Assembly: GCA_028712345.1 (NCBI GenBank)
Contig: JAQTQF010000031.1
Coordinates: forward strand, 1-11,475
Direction: 5' to 3'
Source of the DNA: Phycisphaerae bacterium
GTDB taxonomy: Bacteria; Planctomycetota; Phycisphaerae; Sedimentisphaerales; UBA12454
DNA: 11,475 nt
Shown here: piece by piece, positions 1-6,623 of the stretch
Layout of the letters: every line of letters starts with the position of its first letter
Position numbering within the stretch: the stretch's first letter is position 1
The notes under the pieces: generated by a model
The model's database searches: none
Seen by the model: the letters and a program-made list of their open reading frames with translations, nothing else
What the model was told of the DNA's origin: nothing
Translations under genes and position numbers: made by a program

Positions 1-1353
1 AGATTCATTTCATTATATCTTTTACTAATTTTTCCCCTGTCCGGCCTGTCCTTTGCGCAGGAGATTGTTACAGAATTTGAGAAGGCTCACGAGCTTTACG
101 CGGCCGCAAACCAATTAGAAGAAGCAAAAAATTTCGACCAGGCACAAGCCTTATATCTGCAGGTTCTAAAAGAATATCCGCTCAGTGAGTTTGCCGCAGG
201 TGCAAGACTGCATTATTCGAGATTTAATGTCTTAGCGCAGCTTGCCGACGGTAACGATGTCAACAGTCTGGCTGAGATTAAAAATATCGAGGCTAATTTT
301 GAGAAACACCCCGATTTTCCGTGGTATCTTTACGGCATCGCAAATCAATACGAAGAACTGAAAAAAGATAATGAAGCTAATTCGATTTACGGGCGGATTT
401 TAGCCCAGTTCCCCGATAGCCCGGTGGCAGATGATGCAAGACTGCACTTTTTGAGATATAAAGTATTGAAACTTATCGCCGATGGCAACGAGGTCGAAGC
501 ACAGACCGAGATTGAAAATATCGAGGTCGATTTTGAGAATCATCCTGACTGGCCGTGGTATCTTTACGGCATAGGCAATCAATATGAAGAGATAGAAGAC
601 GACAACGAGGCCGATTTACTTTACCAGCAGATATTAGCTCAATATCCCGATAGTCCCGTTGCCGCCGGTGCGAAACTGCATCATTCGAGATATAATGTCG
701 TTTCCCTGCTTATTGCTGATGGCAACGAGGCTAATGCCTTAGCCGAGATGGATATTATGGCGGCTGATTTTAACGGCCATCCCGATTTGCCGTGGTATCT
801 TTTGATTATGCCTGAGGAATGCTATAAGGAGGGATTAAATATAGGCGTCAAAACGCCGGCAGGAAAAAGATTGATGCGTTTGGCTTTGAAATTGCTCGAC
901 AGGTATATGCTCGGCAAAGTTCAGGACAAAGAGAGCAAAACGATGGCTTATTATATGGCCGCTATAACCAATTACCAATTGGATGAGCCTGAAAAGACGA
1001 TTGAGTATTCCGACAAATTATTGCAGCTCTCTCCTGATTTCCTGTTTGCCGCCAATATGCAGTGGCTGATTGCCGATGGCTACGAGAAAATGAAAGTCCT
1101 GCGGCATTTGCCTGCCGACCAAATCGATGAAGTAATCGAAGAGGAATATCAGCTTTTGATGGATGGTTATCCTGATAATCCTTTTTCGGAATTCGCGGCG
1201 ATAAAACTGGGCTATATCAATCTGAAAAAAGACAAGCAAACAAAGGCCTGTGCGTATTTCGGCTGGTTTCTTATGAATAATAGTGTCGGTGCTGAGCAAT
1301 TTGCCGACATTAAGAAAATAGTTGACAGATGCGGGAGATATAACTATGAATAA
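1..1353 (+). CDS. Secreted TPR-like repeat protein, 5' end outside window
   Basis: The frame is open from the first base to the TAA at 1351-1353, giving 450 visible residues. The first 20 (hydrophobic run, then LSFA before QE) look like most of a Sec signal peptide, so the true start lies only a few codons upstream of the window. Internal ATGs such as the one at 424 are not the start. Three tandem repeats of exactly 78 codons follow (about 154-387, 388-621, 622-855), each with a motif like 'YPDSPVA', then 'ARLH', 'LIADGNE' and 'HPDWPWYL'. This is the pattern of TPR/YfiO-like helical repeats in periplasmic proteins. The third copy diverges after PWYL, and the C-terminal 170 residues are further helical repeats. 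Its last 8 bp overlap the start of the Cys-rich PLA2 protein, so the two are probably co-transcribed and translationally coupled. The specific role is unknown; a scaffold or secretion accessory role is possible. Confidence 0.85.
   Translation, partial: RFISLYLLLIFPLSGLSFAQEIVTEFEKAHELYAAANQLEEAKNFDQAQALYLQVLKEYPLSEFAAGARLHYSRFNVLAQLADGNDVNSLAEIKNIEANFEKHPDFPWYLYGIANQYEELKKDNEANSIYGRILAQFPDSPVADDARLHFLRYKVLKLIADGNEVEAQTEIENIEVDFENHPDWPWYLYGIGNQYEEIEDDNEADLLYQQILAQYPDSPVAAGAKLHHSRYNVVSLLIADGNEANALAEMDIMAADFNGHPDLPWYLLIMPEECYKEGLNIGVKTPAGKRLMRLALKLLDRYMLGKVQDKESKTMAYYMAAITNYQLDEPEKTIEYSDKLLQLSPDFLFAANMQWLIADGYEKMKVLRHLPADQIDEVIEEEYQLLMDGYPDNPFSEFAAIKLGYINLKKDKQTKACAYFGWFLMNNSVGAEQFADIKKIVDRCGRYNYE
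1333..1337 (+). promoter_or_regulatory. Ribosome binding site GGGAG for the Cys-rich PLA2 gene
   Basis: GGGAG ends 8 nt before the ATG at 1346, inside the end of the upstream gene. It favours ATG 1346 over the TTG at 1322, because the protein from 1346 begins directly with a basic N-terminus (MNKK) and a hydrophobic signal core, whereas the TTG start would add eight residues ahead of it. Confidence 0.65.
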
Positions 1354-2314
1354 AAAATCAGCCCAATTCGGGATATGCCTGTTTGTTATCTGTTTTGTTT
1401 GTCAAGCAGCGATAGCTTGCGTGTGTTCGCCATATCCGCCTTGCTTTAGTGCATCAGGCACTTGGCCTCATTGTAACTATAGACTTATTTGTCCCAGCGG
1501 GTATTCCTGTTGTGCGTTTAGAGAGTGTTACAATAGAGACACACACAAATGCTGCCACTGGTATGATGGTGATTACGGCGATCAGGTCTGCCCTATTGGT
1601 ACAATCTGCTGCGGCGATACTAAGTGCTGCGATGGTGAATGCGAAATCTGTACTGACGGACAGTGCGTTTCGAGATGCGAAGGCGGCGGGGATTGCTGTA
1701 ATGGCGACTGCTGCAACCATGATGCGTGCGAAACCTGCGAAGATGGCGAATGCATTACAAAATGCGATCCATTAAAATGCGAGAGTTGTGACGGCCAGGG
1801 CGAATGTGAAGTCTGCGACGGCGATACGAATAAGCAGTGCTGTAATGGCTCATGCTGCAATCAGTCCTGCTGTGATGACTGGGATTGTGAAAAATGCAAA
1901 GACGGCGGCTGCCAAACCTGTCTTCGCAAAGCTGCTTCTTATGAAGAATTCGGGAGTTGTTCAAAAGTTCCTGACCCATCTTGGCCTACGCCAGCACCAG
2001 CAAATGGATGTGGGCCAGGTGGTGATGATGGGATTAGCGATGACCCTGCAAATTGTAGTCTTCCTGATAACTCAAGTTTTAAAAGCGCCTGTGATTTTCA
2101 TGATCAATGCTATGGGACATGTGGCAATTCAAAAGGCGGATGCGATTCAACCTTCGGAGATAATATGGCAGCTGCTTGCAATGGTAACAGCCCATTATGC
2201 TGGACTGTTTGTACAGTTCAAAGAACAATTTATTGGGCAGCTGTTGCAATTGTAGGAGGTGAATGTTATGAGGCTGCACAAATGGGTGCTTGCGCGTGTT
2301 GTGATTGTAATTAA
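1346..2314 (+). CDS. Cys-rich secreted carrier with C-terminal group XII-like phospholipase A2 (the only copy with a head)
   Basis: A 322-residue protein. Residues 1-24 form a signal peptide (MNKK, hydrophobic core, QAAIA before Cys25). Residues 25-87 are Cys-rich with granulin-like CPSGYSCC and CPIGTICC motifs. Residues 88-192 carry about 30 Cys in 105 residues, in units like CCNGDCC and CETCEDGEC. A short linker (LRKAASYEEF) leads to the PLA2 domain: NGCGPGG at 220-226 (possible Ca-binding loop), CDFHDQCYGTCG from 249 with the candidate catalytic His252 and Ca-ligand Asp253, and CDSTF with Asp267 as the candidate second catalytic Asp. The C-terminus is AAQMGACACCDC. This layout (NGCG, HDxCYxTCGxSK, CDxxF, terminal QxxACxC) matches PLA2G12-type enzymes as I recall them. 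Expected role: secreted, disulfide-rich hydrolysis of phospholipids. Use as a toxin is inference from the silent cassettes downstream. Activity is untested. Confidence 0.85.
   Translation: MNKKSAQFGICLFVICFVCQAAIACVCSPYPPCFSASGTWPHCNYRLICPSGYSCCAFRECYNRDTHKCCHWYDGDYGDQVCPIGTICCGDTKCCDGECEICTDGQCVSRCEGGGDCCNGDCCNHDACETCEDGECITKCDPLKCESCDGQGECEVCDGDTNKQCCNGSCCNQSCCDDWDCEKCKDGGCQTCLRKAASYEEFGSCSKVPDPSWPTPAPANGCGPGGDDGISDDPANCSLPDNSSFKSACDFHDQCYGTCGNSKGGCDSTFGDNMAAACNGNSPLCWTVCTVQRTIYWAAVAIVGGECYEAAQMGACACCDCN
1607..1755 (+). repeat. Block A, expressed copy: DNA shared with cassettes 2, 4 and 5
   Basis: It starts at the TGCTGCGG encoding the first Cys pair of the repeat domain. By eye it differs from 4115-4263 at 3 of 149 positions. 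The first 93 nt (to 1699) match 7971-8063 with 1 difference, and the first 62 nt (to 1668) match 10170-10231 with 2. Sequence upstream of 1607 is not shared. This is the natural crossover zone between the head gene and the headless cassettes. Confidence 0.9.
1835..1936 (+). repeat. Block B, expressed copy: identical to 6113-6217 except one codon
   Basis: 102 nt encoding QCCNGSCC to LRKAA recur in cassette 3 at 6113-6217, with a single extra GGC (Gly) codon as the only difference seen. The block ends just before the PLA2 domain in both copies, where the sequences diverge sharply. It marks the carrier/C-terminus junction. Confidence 0.9.
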
Positions 2315-2370
2315 AAGTGGGTTCAATGTGAAGCATGCAAAACAGTAATTCAAAATAGAAGGAAAAATGT

Positions 2371-3591
2371 ATGAAAATGGATAGACAATCAATAATTGTT
2401 CTTTTTTTATTACAGTATTTAAATTTGTGTTCATTATATGCCCAGTCTGGAGCAGATGCGAATAAAATTTTATGGCAGAAGGAGTTTGATGCAGGGGAGG
2501 GTATATGTAGCGCGCCTCATGATATAAGTATTAGTCCTGATGGAAATGCATTGTATATAACAGGTACATCGTTTCGTCCCAAAGTATATTCAGAGGGCAA
2601 ATTCTGGTTATGGAAAATCGATACTAATGGCAGAATTATTAAAAAAAATGTACTTACAGAAGCCGATAAGAACATAGCATCTGCTTCTGCGATCGGGTAT
2701 GGCTCATGGATTACAAGAGGATTGAATGTTTCGACAGATGGGAAGATTTTTGCTGCTGGTAAATTTAAAGATAAAAACCAATCATTTTTGCAGATAAATA
2801 ATGAAGGGACAAATAAATATATTAAATCAATATATGATAATAATAGTAGTGCAGGCAAATTGATTTGGCGAATGATTAGTATGCCTGATGGTAACTTTCT
2901 ATTACTTGGCAAAAACGACAGCGGTAATGCGCTGATAGTGAAATTGAGCGCGTCAGGAGACAAATTATGGGAAAAAACATACAAATTAGGGAAACTCAGC
3001 TTTTTCTCAGATGGTGTCTCTGTAAATGCAAATGGCGATTTTACGGTGGTTGGTTGGTCTTCAGAATATTCAGGAGAAATCGCTCTTACTAAAACATCGA
3101 ATATCTGGCTATTAAAATGCAATTCTGAAGGTGAAAAATTATTGGAAATTACTTTTCCTGGCGGGAGCCCATCAGGGTATAAATCGCCACAGATATGCTT
3201 CTTGGAATCAGGTGTATTAATAGTTATATATGATAAAGGTTCTACGCTGACCACTACTGAATACAACATAGATGCATTTAATCTGGAACTGAAAAAGATA
3301 TGGAACAAATTTGTAGTTACTTCAGAAAATAATCTACCAATATACATCAGAATGAAAGCTTTCAAAGGAGGTTTCGCGATAGCTTATTCTACTAATATGT
3401 ACAATATTAGAATTCATCGGTATGATAATGAAGGTGAAGAAACACAGGTTGTCTTTTTGGATAAAATAAATGGTTTCGGAGAATTTGGTTTTGAATGCAC
3501 GAAACAGAAAGCATTTATTGTAATGCCTACAATTCCTGAAAACCGTGATTATATTACAAAAACGAACATTATCGCTGTTAAAATTGATTAG
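2371..3591 (+). CDS. Secreted beta-propeller-like partner protein A (unit 1)
   Basis: A 406-residue protein preceded by GAAGGA about 8 nt upstream of ATG 2371. Signal peptide about 1-24 (LCSLYA before QS). The mature part is a run of beta-rich repeats of about 45-60 residues, with 'DGN' turns and W-x-K motifs (ILWQKEF near 33-39, KLWEKTYKLG, KKIWNKF) and GTSFRP and LLLGKN strands, typical of secreted propellers of the 'WxKTYGG' kind. No catalytic motif is visible. It is clearly paralogous to the proteins at 6624 and 10622: shared KILWQKE, G(T/S)SFRP, W(L/I)W, LL(L/I)GK, and near the C-terminus a YDK and TKTxIIA(V/L)x motif. All three directly follow a PLA2-type C-terminus. Inferred role: cognate immunity, inhibitor or chaperone protein acting outside the cytoplasm. 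The fold assignment is by eye. Confidence 0.8.
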   Translation: MKMDRQSIIVLFLLQYLNLCSLYAQSGADANKILWQKEFDAGEGICSAPHDISISPDGNALYITGTSFRPKVYSEGKFWLWKIDTNGRIIKKNVLTEADKNIASASAIGYGSWITRGLNVSTDGKIFAAGKFKDKNQSFLQINNEGTNKYIKSIYDNNSSAGKLIWRMISMPDGNFLLLGKNDSGNALIVKLSASGDKLWEKTYKLGKLSFFSDGVSVNANGDFTVVGWSSEYSGEIALTKTSNIWLLKCNSEGEKLLEITFPGGSPSGYKSPQICFLESGVLIVIYDKGSTLTTTEYNIDAFNLELKKIWNKFVVTSENNLPIYIRMKAFKGGFAIAYSTNMYNIRIHRYDNEGEETQVVFLDKINGFGEFGFECTKQKAFIVMPTIPENRDYITKTNIIAVKID

Positions 3592-3636
3592 ATTATCAGT
3601 GTTCGTTATTTAACTTAGCAAGAGGCCAAGATTACT

Positions 3637-4065
3637 ATGTTCAAAAAGTTTTGTATTGTTTTGTTATTTACCTTTTTACTTTGTGGTTGCCAATTGGCTA
3701 ATTTTGCAGGCGGCGGAGGCATGTACTATCAGCCTCCCGAAAAAATTATTTGTGAAAAATCATGGGAAATTAAGTTGGCTTTTTATGTTTGGCCGACTGA
3801 CCCTAAAGAGAAATATGGTAAGCTGTCTGAAAGATGGAAAGATGTAATAATCCATATTCGCGATTCCTCAGCCGGTGATTTTAGCACAGTACCGATGGTT
3901 CTGCAAAATGTGGATACCAACATAGGCAAATTGTACTTCAAAGCAAATATGAAGCCAATTCCATGTAGCTTCGGCATTAAATATGTGGAATATTATATCG
4001 ATGAGATGTTCGACGGACATTATAATAGAACAGAATTATATAGAGTTCCTGTTAGTAAGAATTAG
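3637..4065 (+). CDS. Small putative lipoprotein, accessory gene of unit 1
   Basis: A 142-residue protein. MFKK, a hydrophobic stretch and then LLCGC give a type II signal with lipidated Cys at about residue 18, followed by a Gly-rich linker (FAGGGG). AGAGG at 3621-3625 lies 11 nt before the ATG, so translation may be modest. The body alternates short beta-like segments (WEIKLAFYVWP, VIIHIRD, KLYFKANMKPIP, KYVEYYIDEMFDG) and could be an Ig-like or sandwich fold. I do not recognise the family. It sits 45 nt after beta-propeller protein A and ends 15 nt before the first array leader, so it belongs to unit 1. It has no counterpart in units 2 to 4. It could be a second immunity or anchoring protein, or a passenger. 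Confidence 0.7.
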   Translation: MFKKFCIVLLFTFLLCGCQLANFAGGGGMYYQPPEKIICEKSWEIKLAFYVWPTDPKEKYGKLSERWKDVIIHIRDSSAGDFSTVPMVLQNVDTNIGKLYFKANMKPIPCSFGIKYVEYYIDEMFDGHYNRTELYRVPVSKN

Positions 4066-4080
4066 TTTATAGCTATTAAA

Positions 4081-4114
4081 CTTAATCCGACGGGGACGGA
4101 GTCTGTAAACCACT
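4081..4114 (+). repeat. 34-bp cassette leader, copy L2
   Basis: The first of four 34-bp elements with the core CTTAATCCGACG, then GACGGAGTCTGTAAAC. Each lies directly before a headless cassette and shortly after the stop of the preceding gene (15 nt here). It differs from the L3 copy at two positions. In the cassette's reading frame it contains TAA at 4106-4108, sealing the frame. The expressed copy at 1607 has no such element in front of it. Confidence 0.85.
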
Positions 4115-4687
4115 TGCTGCGGCGATACTAAGTGCTGCGATGGTGAATGCGAAATCTGTACCGACGGCCAGTGCGTTTCGAGATGCGAAGGCGGCGGGGA
4201 TTGCTGTAATGGCGACTGCTGCAACCATGACGCGTGCGAAACCTGCGAAGATGGCGAATGCATAGTTTGTGATAATGACCCGAATAAAACTTGTTGTAAC
4301 GGCGAGTGCAATCTGAAATGCGAAGAGGGGGGAAATGAAACAATGTGTTCCTCAGAAAATAATACATCGTGCCCAGGATGTGTTGGTATCCTCGGTAATT
4401 GCTCGGGTCACGAGGCGCGGGTTTATTCAAATGAAACAGTATACAATTGCAGTGGAGGATGTCCTGGCGAATGTCCTGGTCTTCCATACCCAAGTGTTCC
4501 TTGCTTTGATATTTATTACTGCCAGGACTATATTAGTTACACTTTTGCAGAGTGTACAGCTATGTCGGAAACGGGTCCGGTGCCATTGGATTGTTATAAT
4601 CAAATAGAGTTTCCATGGTCGTGTACTCGTTGCCAGGGAGGCGGCTATGCCCGGACAATGGATGTAGTTAGCAGGAGGTGTCAATAG
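4109..4687 (+). pseudogene. Headless cassette 2: Cys-rich carrier remnant with unknown C-terminus X
   Basis: An intact frame of 192 codons from just after the leader TAA to the TAG at 4685-4687, without an ATG until 4343 and without a signal peptide. It opens with the same Cys-rich residues as residue 88 onward of the complete protein (CCGDTKCCDGEC), nearly identical at DNA level to 1607-1755, then departs at GECIVCDND. The unique C-terminus (about 4264-4687) is itself Cys-rich (CPGC, CSGGCPGECPGLP, CFDIYYCQDY, SCTRCQGG) and has no HDxCY motif, so it is not a PLA2. I do not recognise it. The frame has not decayed, which argues for a silent reservoir module rather than an ordinary pseudogene. 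An internal start at ATG 4343, behind a G-rich stretch, is possible but would give a cytoplasmic fragment. Confidence 0.8.
4115..4263 (+). repeat. Block A copy in cassette 2
   Basis: 149 nt that align without gaps to 1607-1755, with three substitutions seen by eye. All three lie at third codon positions. Confidence 0.9.
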
Positions 4688-4745
4688 CAAACTAAAAAAG
4701 GAAATATTCTATTAAATATATATATTAATCACATAGGAGATTGCC

Positions 4746-5921
4746 ATGAGTACAATGCTTTTATCGACCAAATTAAGTTGGGTTTTAATCGTTCTTTTCA
4801 TGTTAAATGTTTTTATCTTGCCTGGTACAGCCGAGGACAATCAGCAATGTCAATGGGTTCCTGTCAGCCAAGACAACTTTGCTGAGATACTGACTATGAT
4901 AAACAGCCGAATTGAAAAAAATTATAACAAGATTAAAACATGGCAGGGTAAAGTGACGACTGTTTATGACAGCGTAATAAATGAGGGCGATGGTAGAAGA
5001 AAATTGTATGAGAAAATAGTGGATAAAGCTTTGCCAAATAAAATTATAGACCATGTGGAACTAACCAGAGAATTTGTTGTGGATGTTAATAAAGAGTTTC
5101 TTTATGACAGTATCTATCCGGATGCTCAACAAGAGATTATAGATGATCAGGCCGGCGAAAAGCTCCCGTTGAAAAAGTATGTTCAAATAGCCAGCGGAAA
5201 AAATGTCCTTACTCCCAATTACCAGCTCAATTGCAGGGACATTAAAAATCAGGATGGTGTAGTTATTCGTCACGATGTTATCAAGCAACTTCGTTCTCCG
5301 GGCGGGACAACATGCCAAGATAATCTGAACACTGTTTTTGATCCTATGGAAACAATGAGAGTATTTGGGGATATTACAGGGAAATCATCTGCTCCTCTCG
5401 GGGGAACATTTGCAAAATACCTGGCTTTTTTTAATGAGAAAGGAGGGCATAACATCGATGGACATTCTACTATCACAATAGAAGAATGTAATGTTGGGGA
5501 CATCAAGAAATACAGGATAACCTTGCTGATTTTATCAAAGGATGACAGTGGATCTACAGTGTATGTATCTTCCATCTTAACCTGTTCAAGCGAGAGGGAT
5601 TTTAATATTGATTCGTTTTTGGCCACTTACAATAATGGTAAGATGGTTGAAAGTAAAACATGGGACTATGGTTTAATTGGTGGCATTTTTCTGCCTAAAC
5701 GAAAGACCCAACAAAAGTTTGATTATCATACCGGTGACTTGACCAATCAAAGCACTATTAGTTTTATAGACCAAAAGGTAAATAATTCGATAAGCAATGA
5801 AGTTTTTACTTATAAGAACCTTGGCCTAAAGAATGGTGATAAGTTCATAGACAAAGCAGAAAACAAAGAGTACCATTACAAAGAAGCAACAAAAACTCTC
5901 GAGCTTATTAATAAAGACTAA
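4746..5921 (+). CDS. Secreted LolA-like partner protein (unit 2)
   Basis: A 391-residue protein with AGGAGA at 4735-4740, five nt before ATG 4746. Signal peptide about 1-29 (LPGTA before ED). After it come an amphipathic helix and strand, 'INSRIEKNYNKIKTWQGKV', like the start of LolA/LolB-type outer-membrane lipoprotein carrier folds in planctomycetes ('Y.KI.TW.G'). A long beta-rich middle contains KYRITLLIL and SSILTCSSERDF. The end reads 'NLGLKNGDKFIDKAENKEYHYKEA', a pattern I associate with the same secreted families. No catalytic motif is visible. It directly follows C-terminus X, and by analogy with the other units it is the likely cognate immunity or accessory protein. The assignment is structural guesswork from sequence pattern; a lipid-handling fold would fit a membrane-directed effector. 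Confidence 0.7.
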   Translation: MSTMLLSTKLSWVLIVLFMLNVFILPGTAEDNQQCQWVPVSQDNFAEILTMINSRIEKNYNKIKTWQGKVTTVYDSVINEGDGRRKLYEKIVDKALPNKIIDHVELTREFVVDVNKEFLYDSIYPDAQQEIIDDQAGEKLPLKKYVQIASGKNVLTPNYQLNCRDIKNQDGVVIRHDVIKQLRSPGGTTCQDNLNTVFDPMETMRVFGDITGKSSAPLGGTFAKYLAFFNEKGGHNIDGHSTITIEECNVGDIKKYRITLLILSKDDSGSTVYVSSILTCSSERDFNIDSFLATYNNGKMVESKTWDYGLIGGIFLPKRKTQQKFDYHTGDLTNQSTISFIDQKVNNSISNEVFTYKNLGLKNGDKFIDKAENKEYHYKEATKTLELINKD

Positions 5922-5937
5922 TTTGGAAAAGCCAAAA

Positions 5938-5971
5938 CTTAATCCGACGAGGACGGAGTCTGTAAACGACT
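5938..5971 (+). repeat. 34-bp cassette leader, copy L3
   Basis: This copy matches the consensus at every position. The similarity to L4 extends 16 bp further upstream, to 5922, starting TTTGGAA, so these two share about 50 bp. TTTGG and CCAAA within that extension can pair as a 5-bp stem. The in-frame TAA is at 5963-5965. The preceding gene's stop ends at 5921, directly before the extension. Confidence 0.85.
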
Positions 5972-5972
5972 A

Positions 5973-6095
5973 GCTGTGACGGCCACTGCTGCGACCCGGA
6001 TAGTTGTGAGGTTTGCGAAGACGGCAATTGCATTTCAAGGTGCGATCCATTAAAATGTGAGAGTTGTGTTGGAAATGGCAATTGCATAGTCTGCG
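5973..6095 (+). repeat. Block C, cassette 3 copy: identical to 8059-8181
   Basis: 123 nt encoding the CDGHCCDPDSCEVC to IVC units are identical by eye to cassette 4, although the C-termini and partner genes of the two cassettes are unrelated. This implies recent duplication or gene conversion. Confidence 0.9.
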
Positions 6096-6112
6096 GCGGA
6101 GATACGAGTAAA

Positions 6113-6217
6113 CAGTGCTGTAATGGCTCATGCTGCAATCAGTCCTGCTGTGATGACTGGGATTGTGAAAAATGCAAAGACGGCGGCGGCTGCCAAACCT
6201 GTCTTCGCAAAGCTGCT
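6113..6217 (+). repeat. Block B copy in cassette 3
   Basis: 105 nt identical to 1835-1936 except for one additional GGC codon in a run of Gly codons (GGG rather than GG before CQTC). Confidence 0.9.
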
Positions 6218-6623
6218 AATTATGGAGAATTGAGTTCGTGTTCTAAAGTCGATGATCCCGCTACTGAACCGACGGCGAATGGATGTTCGGCTCCCCTTTT
6301 GGAAAACGGGGACAACCCGGCAGGATGTACATATTCAAGTTTTCTTGGTTCTTGCAATGCACATGATTTATGTTATGGCAACTGTAGCAAGACACAATCT
6401 GCATGTGATGGTACTTTCCAGTCCAACATGGAAACCGTATGCCTTTCTGATGATAATGTTGATGACGGTTGTTATAATTCTTGCAATAGTTGGAAAAATA
6501 TATACCACATGGCGGTTTTGGGTATTGGAGAGTTATATTATAATCCTGCTCAAGTGGCCGAGTGTGCTTGTTGTGATTGTTAAAAGAAATAAATAATCTC
6601 TTAAGTATATCAAGGAGCATATT

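Larger units (their letters stand above)
5966..6583 (+). pseudogene. Headless cassette 3: Cys-rich carrier remnant with group XII-like PLA2
   Basis: Open for 205 codons from just after the leader TAA to the TAA at 6581-6583. The first possible start in frame is TTG 6230, inside the carrier/PLA2 linker. It lacks the first units found in cassettes 2 and 4 and joins the leader directly to SCDGHCCDPDSCEVC, so it looks internally deleted. It then shares block C with cassette 4 and block B with the complete gene. The C-terminus has NGCSAP, then CNAHDLCYGNC with the His-Asp pair, CDGTF with the second candidate Asp, and terminal PAQVAECACCDC: a complete PLA2 domain with the putative active-site residues kept. 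Without a signal peptide it should be inert unless recombined behind the head at 1346. Confidence 0.85.

Noticed and set aside
1322..1345. Alternative TTG start adding eight residues to the Cys-rich PLA2 protein
   Set aside because: ATG 1346 has GGGAG 8 nt upstream and opens directly with MNKK and the signal core.
1582..1860. Long antisense open frames over the Cys-rich repeats, recurring at each cassette (also 4036-4311, 5908-6138, 7886-8173), rich in Gln, His and Ser
   Set aside because: They are mirror images of the TGC/TGT and GGC codons of the real frame. They recur only because the repeats recur, with no ribosome binding site or recognisable domain.
2018..2314. Eukaryotic (venom or animal) contamination suggested by the group XII-like PLA2
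   Set aside because: The domain sits in a compact bacterial gene arrangement with ribosome binding sites, an 8-bp overlap with the upstream gene and bacterial signal peptides, without introns.
4101..4123. Programmed frameshift or stop readthrough joining the leader frame to the cassette
   Set aside because: No slippery heptamer or stable downstream stem is evident. The leader frame itself starts at a TAA with no initiation codon, so there is nothing upstream to shift from.
4335..4607. Frame from ATG 4335 behind a G-rich ribosome-binding-like stretch inside cassette 2
   Set aside because: It lies in a different frame from the Cys-rich product, has no homologous counterpart in the other cassettes, and shows no domain or signal peptide.
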